The notes under the pieces are model-generated. The model saw nothing but the letters and a program-made list of their open reading frames with translations. It was not told where the DNA came from and searched no databases. DNA of 64,000 nt, from NCBI GenBank assembly GCA_038328705.1, contig JBBQMG010000002.1, forward strand, positions 1 through 64,000, given 5' to 3'. Positions within the stretch are counted from its first letter, which is position 1, and every line of letters begins with the position of its first letter. Positions 1-7,367 of the stretch are shown here, one piece after another. Position numbers and translations under genes: made by a program. Origin of the DNA: UBA668 sp038328705. Its GTDB lineage: Bacteria; Actinomycetota; Acidimicrobiia; Acidimicrobiales; Ilumatobacteraceae.

Positions 1-264
1 TGAGGTCACACCCAGCTTGTAGCGCTGGCCGGACTGGGCTGTCGGGCACACCAACGCCCAGATGCCGGAGGAACCCTGCGGCTCGAGCATCGTGCCCGAT
101 GCCCAGCCGTTCCAGTCGCCCAGTACTTCCACCGACCGCGCGTTGGGCGCCCATACAGCAAAGCGCACGCCACCACCAGGAAGCGGCTGCGCACCAAGAA
201 GCTGCCAGAGGCGACGGTGAGTTCCCTCGCCGAAGAGATGAAGGTCGAGATCGGAAAGCACCAC
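1..264 (-). CDS. glgB: 1,4-alpha-glucan branching enzyme, N-terminal part (runs off the left edge)
   Basis: Read on the minus strand, this frame gives LHLFGEGTHRRLWQLLGAQP followed by GGGVRFAVWAPNARSVEVLG and DWNGW. This is the start of the CBM48 (N-terminal Ig-like) domain of glycogen branching enzyme, which makes alpha-1,6 branches in cytoplasmic glycogen. Only 88 codons are present and the GH13 catalytic domain lies outside the window. I chose the GTG at 264 because a TACGCT box (276-271) ends six bases before it, matching the leaderless pattern seen across the window. GTG codons at 261 and 282 are alternatives. The gene is divergent from the glycogen synthase-like gene, so the two probably share a control region. 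Confidence 0.85.
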   Translation of the reverse strand, partial: MVLSDLDLHLFGEGTHRRLWQLLGAQPLPGGGVRFAVWAPNARSVEVLGDWNGWASGTMLEPQGSSGIWALVCPTAQSGQRYKLGVTS

Positions 265-314
265 AGTCCGAGCGTACGGCACCGTCCACCCCCACCGCTG
301 CTACGTTCGCAGCC
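265..314. promoter_or_regulatory. Back-to-back leaderless promoters of glgB and the glycogen synthase gene
   Basis: Only 50 bases separate the two divergent start codons. On the plus strand TACGTT (302-307) ends seven bases before GTG 315. On the minus strand TACGCT (276-271) ends six bases before GTG 264. Each promoter's -35 region must overlap the other promoter, so the two polymerase sites probably compete. This is inferred from spacing only. Confidence 0.5.
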
Positions 315-1526
315 GTGCGTGTGCTGATGCTGTCGTGGGAGTACCCGCCGCTCGTCGTTGGCGGCATTGCTGCCCACGTCGACGGCCTGGCCAGAGCCAT
401 GCAGCGCGCCGGCCATGAGGTGGTCGTGTGCAGTTTGCACCACCCCGACGAACCTGACGATGCGGTGGTCGACGGAGTGCGCGTGCTCCGCGCTGACCCC
501 GGCATGCCGTGGTTGCCCGACGACGATCTGGTCGCACGCATGGCGTCGGCCAACCATCAGCTCGTGCAGCTGTCGGCCCAACTGGGCGACTGGAAGCCGG
601 AAGTCATCCACGCCCACGACTGGCTGGTGGCGTGGGCTGGCGACACGCTCAAGACACTGCTGGACGTGCCGCTGGTGGCCACCATCCACGCCACCGAGCG
701 CGGTCGCCACGGAGGGCACTTGCCCCCCGGCCTGCCGGGCAGCATCAACTCCGTCGAGTGGTGGCTCACCTATCAGGCACGCGAGATCATCGCCTGTTCG
801 CGTTTCATGCTGCGCGAAATCATCCATAGCTTCGAACTGCCCGCAGAGAAAGTGCACCTGGTGCCCAACGGGGTCGACACCGATCGCTGGAAGGGCGCCG
901 TGCCCGCACCGGCCAGCCAGCGAGAACCGCTGGTCATTGCGTGGGGTCGCATTCAGTACGAGAAGGGCTTTCAGGTTCTGGCACGCGCCATCGGCGAGCT
1001 TCGCCCGCGCGTGCCGGGCGTTCGCTGTGTGATCGCTGGTCGTGGCACGTATCTACCCGAGCTCCAAACGCAGATCGACATGGAAGGCGTCAGCGACATC
1101 GTCGAGCTCGCTGGGTTCGTGCCGGACAAGGAGCTCCACGAGATGCTGCAGCGTGCGAGCTGCGTCGTGATTCCGTCGCTGTACGAACCGTTCGGCATCG
1201 TCGCCCTGGAAGGAATGGCCGCTGGCGCACCGACGATCGTTGCCCAAACGGGTGGCCTCGCCGAAATCGTCGAAGGCACCGACGCGGGCATGCTCTTCGA
1301 ACCCGGCAACCATCACGAACTCGCCGATCGCATCGCCGACGTGCTGGCCGATCCGACAGCGGCTGATCGGATGAGAGCCAATGCGGCAGCACTGCTGGGC
1401 AAGACCTACACCTGGGACGCCATCGCTGTGGAGACAGTGCACGTGTACCGGGGCGCGTGCGGTTTGCCCTCGGAACGTCACGGTGTCGCACATGTCTCAG
1501 AACCCGGTGGGTCGCTCCTCAACTAG
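315..1526 (+). CDS. glgA: GT4-family glycosyltransferase, glycogen synthase-like (GlgA/GlgM type)
   Basis: The 403-aa protein opens with VRVLMLSWEYPPLVVGGIAA, the nucleotide-sugar glycosyltransferase N-terminal Rossmann fold. It has the C-terminal motifs GRIQYEKGF, SLYEPFGIVALEGMAAG (the E-x7-E donor site) and TGGLAEIVE. In actinobacteria this family adds glucose from ADP-glucose to glycogen or makes maltose-1-phosphate (GlgM), and the sequence alone does not separate these roles. An open frame continues upstream to 99, but that stretch is the antisense of glgB, so GTG 315 is the start. It sits between divergent glgB and the phosphorylase gene, which supports an alpha-glucan role. The last codons carry the -10 box of the next gene. 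Confidence 0.8.
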   Translation: MRVLMLSWEYPPLVVGGIAAHVDGLARAMQRAGHEVVVCSLHHPDEPDDAVVDGVRVLRADPGMPWLPDDDLVARMASANHQLVQLSAQLGDWKPEVIHAHDWLVAWAGDTLKTLLDVPLVATIHATERGRHGGHLPPGLPGSINSVEWWLTYQAREIIACSRFMLREIIHSFELPAEKVHLVPNGVDTDRWKGAVPAPASQREPLVIAWGRIQYEKGFQVLARAIGELRPRVPGVRCVIAGRGTYLPELQTQIDMEGVSDIVELAGFVPDKELHEMLQRASCVVIPSLYEPFGIVALEGMAAGAPTIVAQTGGLAEIVEGTDAGMLFEPGNHHELADRIADVLADPTAADRMRANAAALLGKTYTWDAIAVETVHVYRGACGLPSERHGVAHVSEPGGSLLN

Positions 1527-1529
1527 TCT
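1524..1529 (+). promoter_or_regulatory. Leaderless -10 box of the alpha-glucan phosphorylase gene
   Basis: TAGTCT begins at the TAG stop codon of the preceding gene and ends seven bases before ATG 1537. The stop codon therefore doubles as the start of a -10 element, allowing the phosphorylase to be transcribed separately. Confidence 0.5.
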
Positions 1530-1536
1530 CTACCGG

Positions 1537-3999
1537 ATGCGTGCAGTCAAAGAGTTCAATGTTGTCCCCGCCATTCCATCGGCATTAGGGGCGCTGTCGC
1601 AGGTGGCCTTCAACCTGCACTGGACATGGGACGGCGAGACGCAGGCACTCTTCAAGCGGCTGGACCCCACATTGTGGAAGTCCACCGGTCGCGACCCGCT
1701 GCGCCTGCTGGCAGCCATCAGCGCCACTCGCTGGGAAGCGCTCGCCGCCGACCCTGAGGTCATCGCCGCCACCGACGCTGCCGCCGCTCGCCTACGCGAT
1801 GCCGTCGAGGCGCCGCGCTGGTTCCAGAGCCGTGCCGAATCGCCGTTGGGCCTCGTGGCCTACTTCTCCCCCGAGTTCGGCATCTCCGAGACGTTGCCGC
1901 AGTACTCGGGTGGCCTCGGCATTCTCGCCGGCGACCATCTGAAGGCTGCCTCCGACCTGGGGTTGCCGCTGGTTGCCGTTGGCCTGCTGTACGCCGAGGG
2001 CTACTTTCGCCAGAGCCTGAACGCCGACGGCGTCCAGGAAGAGCGCTACCCACCCCTCGACCCGTTGGGCCTGGCGCTGCACCCCGCCGACGTGCGGGTA
2101 ACGCTGCAGATCGGTGATGAAGACGTGAAGATCAAAGTCTGGCGCGTCGAGGTCGGTCGTGTGCAGCTCTACCTGTTGGACACCAACGTGGAGGGCAACA
2201 GCCACGAGGCAGCCGCTATCACCAACCGCCTGTACGGCGGCGACACCGAGCATCGACTTCGCCAGGAGATGGTGTTGGGCATCGGTGGCGTTCGCGCGCT
2301 GCGCGCTCTGGGCTTGCAGCCGCAGGTCTTCCACACCAACGAAGGCCACGCCGGGTTCCTGTCGTTGGAGCGCATTCGCGAGCTGGTGGCCACCGGTTTC
2401 ACATTCCGCGAAGCCGTCGAGGCCGTTCGCGCCGGTGGAGTGTTCACCACGCACACTCCGGTGCCCGCCGGTATCGACCGTTTCTCGCCCGAGCTGATGA
2501 CGAAGTACTTCGCCGGCTTCGCCGAGTCGTACGGCCTCACGTTCGACGAGCTGATGGGCATCGGCAGCCGTCCCGACGACGAGGACGGCAAGTTCAACAT
2601 GGCCGTGATGGGCCTTCGCCTGGCCGGCCGCGCCAATGGCGTCGCACAACTTCATGGCGAAGTCAGCCGCGAAATGTTCGCAGAGCTGTGGCCCGACGTG
2701 CCACACCAGGAAGTGCCGATCGGGGCCATCACCAACGGCGTGCACGCACCCACGTGGGTGAGCAGCCACATCGCTCCCCTGCTCGCCAAGAGCGTTGGCC
2801 CCGTGTGGGACGGCGCTGACGAAGCTTCGTGGGCCGGCGTCAACCACCTCGACCCCGGCGAAGTGTGGGCGGCACGCGCCAAGGGCCGAGCCGAGCTGGT
2901 CACATTCGTGCGTTCGCGACTGGGTGATGCCTTGCTGGATCCGAAGGCACTCACCATCGGCTTCGCCCGTCGCTTCGCCACGTACAAGCGGGCCACGCTG
3001 CTGCTCTCGCAGCCCGATCGTCTGCGCAACCTGCTGCTCGACGCCGATCGTCCGGTGCAGTTCGTGTTCGCCGGCAAGGCACACCCTGCCGACCAGCCAG
3101 GCAAGGACATGATCCGCGACATCGAACTGTTCGCTCGCCAGCTCGACGTCGGCCATCGCTTCGTGTTCGTACCCGACTACGACATGGCGGTCGCCCGCAT
3201 CATGTATCACGGCTGCGATGTGTGGCTGAACAACCCCCGCCGCCCGCTCGAAGCGTGTGGCACCAGCGGCATGAAGGCTGCACTCAACGGCGCACTCAAC
3301 TGCAGCATCCTCGATGGGTGGTGGGACGAGTGCTTCGACGGCGAGAACGGATGGGCCATCAACTCCGCCGACGACGACCCCGACACCAGTCGCCGCGACC
3401 AGCGCGAGGCCACCAGCCTGTTCGGGCTGCTCGAGCGGGAAGTGATGCCACTGTTCTACGACCGTGGCGACGACGCGCTGCCCCATGGCTGGATCCAGAA
3501 GATGGAGCACAACTGGAAGTCGCTCGGGCCGTTCGTCACCGCAGCACGAATGGTGCGTGATTACACCACCGACCTCTACGAGCCGGCCGCCGCAGGGTCG
3601 CGTCTGGCGAATGCCGATGGTGGAGAACCGGCCAAGCAGTTGGCCGAGTGGAAACATCGCGTTCGTGCTGCCTGGCCGTCGGTGAAGGTTGTCTCGGTCG
3701 AATCCGACACAATCCCTGCCAACGAGGGTGACCAACGGCAGGTGCGCGCACACGTCGACCTCGACGGTCTCGGTGTCGACGACATGGCGGTGCAGGTGTT
3801 GCACGGCGCCGTCGACTCGGAGGGCGAGTTCGTCGGTGCCCCAGCGGTCGTCAATCTCAGCTTCGTCGGCGATGGCATGTTCGAAGCCACGTACACCGTG
3901 GGCGAAGCCGGCCCCTACGGCCTCACCGTCCGCGCCGTCCCATTCCACCCCAACCTCATCTCCCCGGTGGAACTCGGCCTCATCGCCTGGGCCAGCTGA
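1537..3999 (+). CDS. glgP: Alpha-glucan phosphorylase (DUF3417-containing, actinobacterial type)
   Basis: This 820-aa protein phosphorolyses alpha-1,4-glucans to glucose-1-phosphate. The first ~120 residues (NLHWTWDGETQALFKRLDP) are the DUF3417 domain found in front of this subfamily. The phosphorylase body follows with YFSPEFGISETLPQYSGGLG, HTNEGHAGF, FARRFATYKRATLL and EACGTSGMKAALNG, in which Lys580 is the expected pyridoxal-phosphate lysine. Length is normal for the group. ATG 1537 is chosen because upstream codons overlap the preceding gene and a TAGTCT box lies seven bases before it. Synthesis (upstream gene), branching (glgB) and breakdown (this gene) of glycogen are thus clustered. 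Confidence 0.93.
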   Translation: MRAVKEFNVVPAIPSALGALSQVAFNLHWTWDGETQALFKRLDPTLWKSTGRDPLRLLAAISATRWEALAADPEVIAATDAAAARLRDAVEAPRWFQSRAESPLGLVAYFSPEFGISETLPQYSGGLGILAGDHLKAASDLGLPLVAVGLLYAEGYFRQSLNADGVQEERYPPLDPLGLALHPADVRVTLQIGDEDVKIKVWRVEVGRVQLYLLDTNVEGNSHEAAAITNRLYGGDTEHRLRQEMVLGIGGVRALRALGLQPQVFHTNEGHAGFLSLERIRELVATGFTFREAVEAVRAGGVFTTHTPVPAGIDRFSPELMTKYFAGFAESYGLTFDELMGIGSRPDDEDGKFNMAVMGLRLAGRANGVAQLHGEVSREMFAELWPDVPHQEVPIGAITNGVHAPTWVSSHIAPLLAKSVGPVWDGADEASWAGVNHLDPGEVWAARAKGRAELVTFVRSRLGDALLDPKALTIGFARRFATYKRATLLLSQPDRLRNLLLDADRPVQFVFAGKAHPADQPGKDMIRDIELFARQLDVGHRFVFVPDYDMAVARIMYHGCDVWLNNPRRPLEACGTSGMKAALNGALNCSILDGWWDECFDGENGWAINSADDDPDTSRRDQREATSLFGLLEREVMPLFYDRGDDALPHGWIQKMEHNWKSLGPFVTAARMVRDYTTDLYEPAAAGSRLANADGGEPAKQLAEWKHRVRAAWPSVKVVSVESDTIPANEGDQRQVRAHVDLDGLGVDDMAVQVLHGAVDSEGEFVGAPAVVNLSFVGDGMFEATYTVGEAGPYGLTVRAVPFHPNLISPVELGLIAWAS

Positions 4000-4019
4000 A
4001 CCCTGGAAGTGCACACCGA

Positions 4020-4478
4020 ATGATCGAAATGAACGAGGTGGAGACTCTTTCGAAGGAGATCGTGACGACACAGATCTCCCGCGTTGCGCGGCGAGGGGCC
4101 AAGATCCTGAAGATCGCAGCGGTCGCCATCGTCGTCGGCGCAGTCGTCAATGGCTGGTTTGCGGCGACCGTCGATCAGAGCGAGTTCTACGGGGGACCCT
4201 CGACTGACTTTCCGTTCAAGTGGAAGCTTCAGCAGTTTCTCAATGCGGCGCTCGGAAACCTTGCGTGGGCTGCACTGATTCTGGCGGCGGCAATCGCAAT
4301 TGAGCTTGTCGGCCTTCGTGCAGCCCGGCTGCCGGAGGCGCCGGTCGGGTTACCTGACTCCATGCCCGCCTCGCCAACACCCACCGCGACGCCGACGAAC
4401 TTCGCTGCCAGGCCAGCGCCCGCTCCTACGCCGCCGCCGATGATGATCGCCGGCGACGAAGACATCTGGCGCCGCTGA
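4020..4478 (+). CDS. Small membrane protein of unknown function
   Basis: The 152-aa protein has two hydrophobic segments, about residues 28-50 (ILKIAAVAIVVGAVVNGWFA) and 78-100 (LGNLAWAALILAAAIAIELV). Between them is a short polar, probably extracytoplasmic loop. A low-complexity tail rich in Pro, Ala and Thr ends in GDEDIWRR. I recognise no family. It starts 20 bases after the phosphorylase stop with no clear -10 box, so it may be cotranscribed with it. Two palindromic repeats follow the stop codon. Expression is plausible from codon usage, but the function is unknown. Confidence 0.65.
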   Translation: MIEMNEVETLSKEIVTTQISRVARRGAKILKIAAVAIVVGAVVNGWFAATVDQSEFYGGPSTDFPFKWKLQQFLNAALGNLAWAALILAAAIAIELVGLRAARLPEAPVGLPDSMPASPTPTATPTNFAARPAPAPTPPPMMIAGDEDIWRR

Positions 4479-4495
4479 GGTTGCTGCTGGTGGTG

Positions 4496-4538
4496 CTGGG
4501 TGGCGCCAGTTCCGGAATCCGGAACTGAGGACACCCAG
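4496..4538. repeat. 43-bp palindromic repeat, copy 1
   Basis: Arms CTGGGTG/CACCCAG (one internal mismatch region) and AGTTCCGGA/TCCGGAACT flank a two-base centre. It lies just after the stop of the 152-aa gene, in a gap between convergent genes. Copy 2 is 75 bp further on with 38 of 43 positions identical by my alignment. It could be a REP-like element or a terminator pair. Confidence 0.75.
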
Positions 4539-4613
4539 AACCAGCTTTGGGACTGCTACTGCCCAGAAACTGCTTGCGCGCGCAAATGGGTGTCGTACGT
4601 TTCGGTGGCGGGA

Positions 4614-4656
4614 CTGGGTGTCGCCGTTTCCGGCTTCCGGAACTGAGGACACCCAG
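4614..4656. repeat. 43-bp palindromic repeat, copy 2
   Basis: Same 43-bp unit as 4496-4538: CTGGGTG at the left, CACCCAG at the right, and GGAACTGAGGACACCCAG identical in both. The differences fall at positions 8, 13, 14, 21 and 22, mostly in the left arm. A separate 12-base palindrome, TTGCGCGCGCAA (4574-4585), lies between the copies. The convergent minus-strand gene ends 28 bp downstream. Confidence 0.75.
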
Positions 4657-4684
4657 AACCTTCCTGGGAACGCCGGTGGCGGGG

Positions 4685-5458
4685 CTAGCGCCCGGTGAAA
4701 CTTGCGTTGCCGGGGCCACTCTCGAGGAAGCTCGCCACGCCGATTCGGCTGTCCTCTGTGTGGAAGATGGCCTCGAACAGACCGAGCTCCACACCCAGGC
4801 CGCCGGCAAGATCGGTTTCGACGCCTTCGTCGACCGCCCGTTTGATCAATGCCTGCGCCTGAACGGCACCCTTGGCGACCTCGGCGGCCAGGGTGAGCGC
4901 GCGGTCCATGAGCTCGTCGCCCGGTACCACTTCGTCGGCGAGGCCGATGCGCAGCGCTTCCTCCGCCTTCACCTGACGGCCGGTGATCATCATCTCCTTG
5001 GCTCGGCTGGCGCCCACAAGCCTCGGCAACCGCTGCGTTCCGCCACCACCGGGGATGATGCCCAGCAGCACCTCCGGCTGGCCGAAGACGGCACGCTCGC
5101 TGACGATTCGATAGTCGCACGCAAGCGCCAGTTCGCATCCACCACCCAGCGCGTACCCGCTGACGGCTGCGATGACGAACCGTGGAATCGCGGCCACGAC
5201 GTCGAGTGCACGATGGAACTCTTCACCTATCACGCGGCCTTCATCGGCGCCGCCGAACTCGCTGATGTCGGCGCCGGCAGCGAGCAGCCGCGGGCCGCCG
5301 GTGATCACGACAGCACCCGCCGGGTTCTGCGTCAGGTCGATCGCCACCTCGTACAGCTCGGCCAACAGTGCCTGCGACAACGCATTCACCTTTGGACTGT
5401 TGAGCGTGACCACAGCCACGCCATCGTCACGCCGCTCGACCAACACCAGTTCACCCAT
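4685..5458 (-). CDS. Enoyl-CoA hydratase/isomerase family protein
   Basis: The 257-aa crotonase-fold protein carries the oxyanion-hole segments GGPRLLAAGADISEF and AAVSGYALGGGCELALACDY. The second conserved acidic segment follows in FGQPEVLLGIIPGGGGTQRL. The two glutamates (GGGCEL and QPEV) match the catalytic pair of classical enoyl-CoA hydratases, which hydrate trans-2-enoyl-CoA in beta-oxidation. The substrate cannot be told from sequence. A TAGGGT box (5470-5465) lies six bases before the ATG, so it is probably its own leaderless transcript. The nearby meaB suggests acyl-CoA or methylmalonyl-CoA metabolism, but no mutase is in the window. Confidence 0.88.
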   Translation of the reverse strand: MGELVLVERRDDGVAVVTLNSPKVNALSQALLAELYEVAIDLTQNPAGAVVITGGPRLLAAGADISEFGGADEGRVIGEEFHRALDVVAAIPRFVIAAVSGYALGGGCELALACDYRIVSERAVFGQPEVLLGIIPGGGGTQRLPRLVGASRAKEMMITGRQVKAEEALRIGLADEVVPGDELMDRALTLAAEVAKGAVQAQALIKRAVDEGVETDLAGGLGVELGLFEAIFHTEDSRIGVASFLESGPGNASFTGR

Positions 5459-5464
5459 GGCCGC

Positions 5465-5470
5465 ACCCTA
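5465..5470 (-). promoter_or_regulatory. Leaderless -10 box of the enoyl-CoA hydratase gene
   Basis: TAGGGT read on the minus strand ends six bases before the ATG at 5458. The fit to the window-wide TAnnnT pattern is good. Confidence 0.45.
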
Positions 5471-5490
5471 GTGCGGCTCGCCAAATCGCT

Positions 5491-6453
5491 CTAGGCGCCG
5501 ACCGACTTCAGCATCTCATCGGCAGCAGTCCACGGGTCGATGGTGCGGTTGAACACGGCTTCTTGCAGCTCGGTCCAGCGGTCGCCGGTGGCCAGCTCGC
5601 GGGCGCGCTGCTCCAAGCGGCGCGCCACGATCTCACGCAACTCTTCGCGGAGGCGGAACTCGCGGCGACGGGTCAGCTCTCCGTTGGCTTCGATGAAGGC
5701 GCGGTGTGCTTCCACCGTTGACCACAGCTCGGGCACACCGGACTTCTCGGTGGCGACCACGGGAATGATCGATGGACGCCAAGCCTCGTGGGAAAGGTCG
5801 CTGAGCTCGAGCATCTGTTCCAGGTCGCGGCGGGTGTCTTCCACACCCTTGCGGTCGGCCTTGTTGATCACGAAGATGTCGGCAATCTCCATCAGCCCGG
5901 CCTTGTTGGCCTGCACCGAATCACCCCAACCAGGGTTGACCACCACGACCGTCGTGTCGGCCTTGCCCGCAATCTCCACTTCCACCTGGCCGACGCCGAC
6001 CGTCTCCACCAGCGTCCATCGCCGACCGACTGCATCGAGCAAGCGCACCGCTTCGGGCGTCGCCAGCGACAGACCTCCAAGATGCCCGCGCGTGGCCATC
6101 GAGCGGATGAACACGCCCGGGTCGGTGGCATGGTCCTGCATTCGCACCCGGTCACCCAGAATTGCACCACCCGTGAACGGTGACGACGGGTCGATCGCCA
6201 GCACCGCAACCTCCTGACCGCCGGCGCGCAAATGGCCGATGATTGCGGAGGTCAGCGTGCTCTTCCCGGCACCCGGGGCACCGGTGAGACCAACGGTGTA
6301 ACCAGCACCGGACAGCGGGTACGAGAGCCGGCTGACTTCGCGCGCCTGATCGCCGCCGCGCTCCACCAGCGACAGCAACCTGGCCAGCGACCCACGGTCG
6401 CCGCTACAGGCGGCTGCAAACAGTTCCGAAACCGGCGCTGACCGACGGCTCAT
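5491..6453 (-). CDS. meaB: Methylmalonyl-CoA mutase-associated GTPase MeaB (ArgK-like G3E GTPase)
   Basis: The 320-aa protein has a P-loop GAPGAGKST at residues 58-66, AIDPSSPFTGGAILGDRVRM, the VETVGVGQVEVEIA switch and the guanine-specificity motif NKAD. These define the MeaB/ArgK clade of G3E GTPases, chaperones that guard and reload B12-dependent acyl-CoA mutases. Length is standard. Its ATG overlaps the stop of nfu (ATGA), so the two are translationally coupled. No mutase subunit lies nearby, so the client enzyme must be encoded elsewhere. Confidence 0.9.
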   Translation of the reverse strand: MSRRSAPVSELFAAACSGDRGSLARLLSLVERGGDQAREVSRLSYPLSGAGYTVGLTGAPGAGKSTLTSAIIGHLRAGGQEVAVLAIDPSSPFTGGAILGDRVRMQDHATDPGVFIRSMATRGHLGGLSLATPEAVRLLDAVGRRWTLVETVGVGQVEVEIAGKADTTVVVVNPGWGDSVQANKAGLMEIADIFVINKADRKGVEDTRRDLEQMLELSDLSHEAWRPSIIPVVATEKSGVPELWSTVEAHRAFIEANGELTRRREFRLREELREIVARRLEQRARELATGDRWTELQEAVFNRTIDPWTAADEMLKSVGA

Positions 6454-6689
6454 AGCTCGTCGGGAACAACGTTGATGACTTCCGTGACGCCATCAATGCG
6501 GTCGCGCATGATCCGCTCGATGCCTGCCTTCAACGTCTGGCTGCTGGCCGGACAGGTACCGCAGGCGCCGATCAATGTGACCGTGATGATGCCAGTGGCC
6601 TCGTCGACATCACGCAGGATGATGTCGCCGCCATCGGCCTGTAGCGCCGGACGGATCACTTCGATCGTTTCTTCCACTTGGGTGCGCAT
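6450..6689 (-). CDS. NifU-like Fe-S scaffold protein (Nfu domain only)
   Basis: This is a 79-aa protein consisting of a single Nfu domain: ETIEVIRPALQADGGDI followed by GACGTCPAS, with the Fe-S-binding cysteines Cys43 and Cys46 in a C-x2-C motif. Proteins of this kind carry [4Fe-4S] clusters to target enzymes in the cytoplasm. The start is the ATG at 6689, since the longer open frame is antisense to the divergent lipoprotein gene. It overlaps meaB by an ATGA junction. The only link between the two visible here is operon membership. Confidence 0.88.
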   Translation of the reverse strand: MRTQVEETIEVIRPALQADGGDIILRDVDEATGIITVTLIGACGTCPASSQTLKAGIERIMRDRIDGVTEVINVVPDEL

Positions 6690-6737
6690 GGGGAACTTTC
6701 GCGAGGAGCCGAGCGACCATTGAAGCAGGACAAACCT

Positions 6738-6743
6738 TAGGAT
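6738..6743 (+). promoter_or_regulatory. Leaderless -10 box of the cupredoxin-like lipoprotein gene
   Basis: TAGGAT ends exactly seven bases before ATG 6751 in the gap shared with the divergent nfu-meaB operon. Confidence 0.5.
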
Positions 6744-6750
6744 TGCGACA

Positions 6751-7215
6751 ATGAGAACAGTTCGGTGCCTGGCCCTTATCTCAGTGGCCTTGATGATGCT
6801 CAGTGCCTGTGGGGACGATTCTTCGTCCAGCGGCGACTCGACCAACGAGTCGACCCCCGCGACTGGAGCGGCGGACACCACGCTGCGGATGCCCGATTCC
6901 ACCACCGTCGACACCGCTGTAGCGGAGGATTCGTCGTCGGATGTGCCGCTCAGCGGGCCGGTGCAGATCGACGTCGTGGTCGGTCGCGACAGCGACCCGG
7001 AGCGCATCGAGCTCGTCACTGTCGGCTCCGACATAACGCTCAACATCACCAATCCTGACGCCGCCGATGAGTTCCATGTGCATGGCATCGACCTCGAGCA
7101 AGCGGCCGAAGCCGGCCAGATGGTCACGCTGAACTTCACCATCGACGCGCCAGGCACCTATGAGGTGGAGAGTCACATCACCGAGGATGTGCTCGTCGTC
7201 ATCGAGGCAACGTGA
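6751..7215 (+). CDS. Secreted lipoprotein with a cupredoxin-like domain
   Basis: The 154-aa protein begins with a lipoprotein signal peptide (MRTVRCLALISVALMMLSAC) whose lipobox cysteine is Cys20. A Ser/Thr/Asp-rich linker follows (to about residue 75). The C-terminal ~80 residues (VTVGSDITLNITNPDAADEF, HVHGIDLE, then GTYEVESH) resemble cupredoxin_1 domains. Possible metal ligands are the histidines of FHVHG and the final ESH, but no blue-copper Cys is present, so copper binding is uncertain. Its stop overlaps the start of a 50-aa membrane protein, so the two are coupled. Confidence 0.75.
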   Translation: MRTVRCLALISVALMMLSACGDDSSSSGDSTNESTPATGAADTTLRMPDSTTVDTAVAEDSSSDVPLSGPVQIDVVVGRDSDPERIELVTVGSDITLNITNPDAADEFHVHGIDLEQAAEAGQMVTLNFTIDAPGTYEVESHITEDVLVVIEAT

Positions 7216-7367
7216 TGGCGCTGCTGGCGCATCAGGGCGGTTGGGACGAAATTCTGCTGGTGCTCGGCCCGATTGCGGTGATCATCGGCCTACTCAAGCT
7301 GGCCAAGAACCGGGTCGATCGCGATCGCGACGCGCAACCCACCCATGACACGCCCGACAACGGCTAG
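7215..7367 (+). CDS. 50-aa single-span membrane protein coupled to the lipoprotein
   Basis: An ATG at 7215 shares its A with the TGA stop of the lipoprotein (TGATG). The frame encodes MALLAHQGGWDEILLVLGPI, a hydrophobic stretch ending AVIIGLLKLAK, and a charged tail (NRVDRDRD...TPDNG). One transmembrane helix is predicted at about residues 12-30, with the positive side after it, suggesting N-out/C-in. The stop overlaps the murA stop on the opposite strand by three bases. I recognise no family. The tight coupling implies a joint role with the lipoprotein. Confidence 0.65.
   Translation: MALLAHQGGWDEILLVLGPIAVIIGLLKLAKNRVDRDRDAQPTHDTPDNG

Noticed and set aside
99..314. N-terminal extension of the glycogen synthase-like protein back to 99
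   Set aside because: The stretch is the reverse complement of the CBM48 region of glgB, and the protein motif starts exactly at GTG 315.
1792..4071. 759-aa open frame on the minus strand opposite the alpha-glucan phosphorylase
   Set aside because: It is the antisense of a fully recognisable enzyme, has low-complexity His/Val/Gly composition and no family motif, and is a by-product of GC-rich codon usage.
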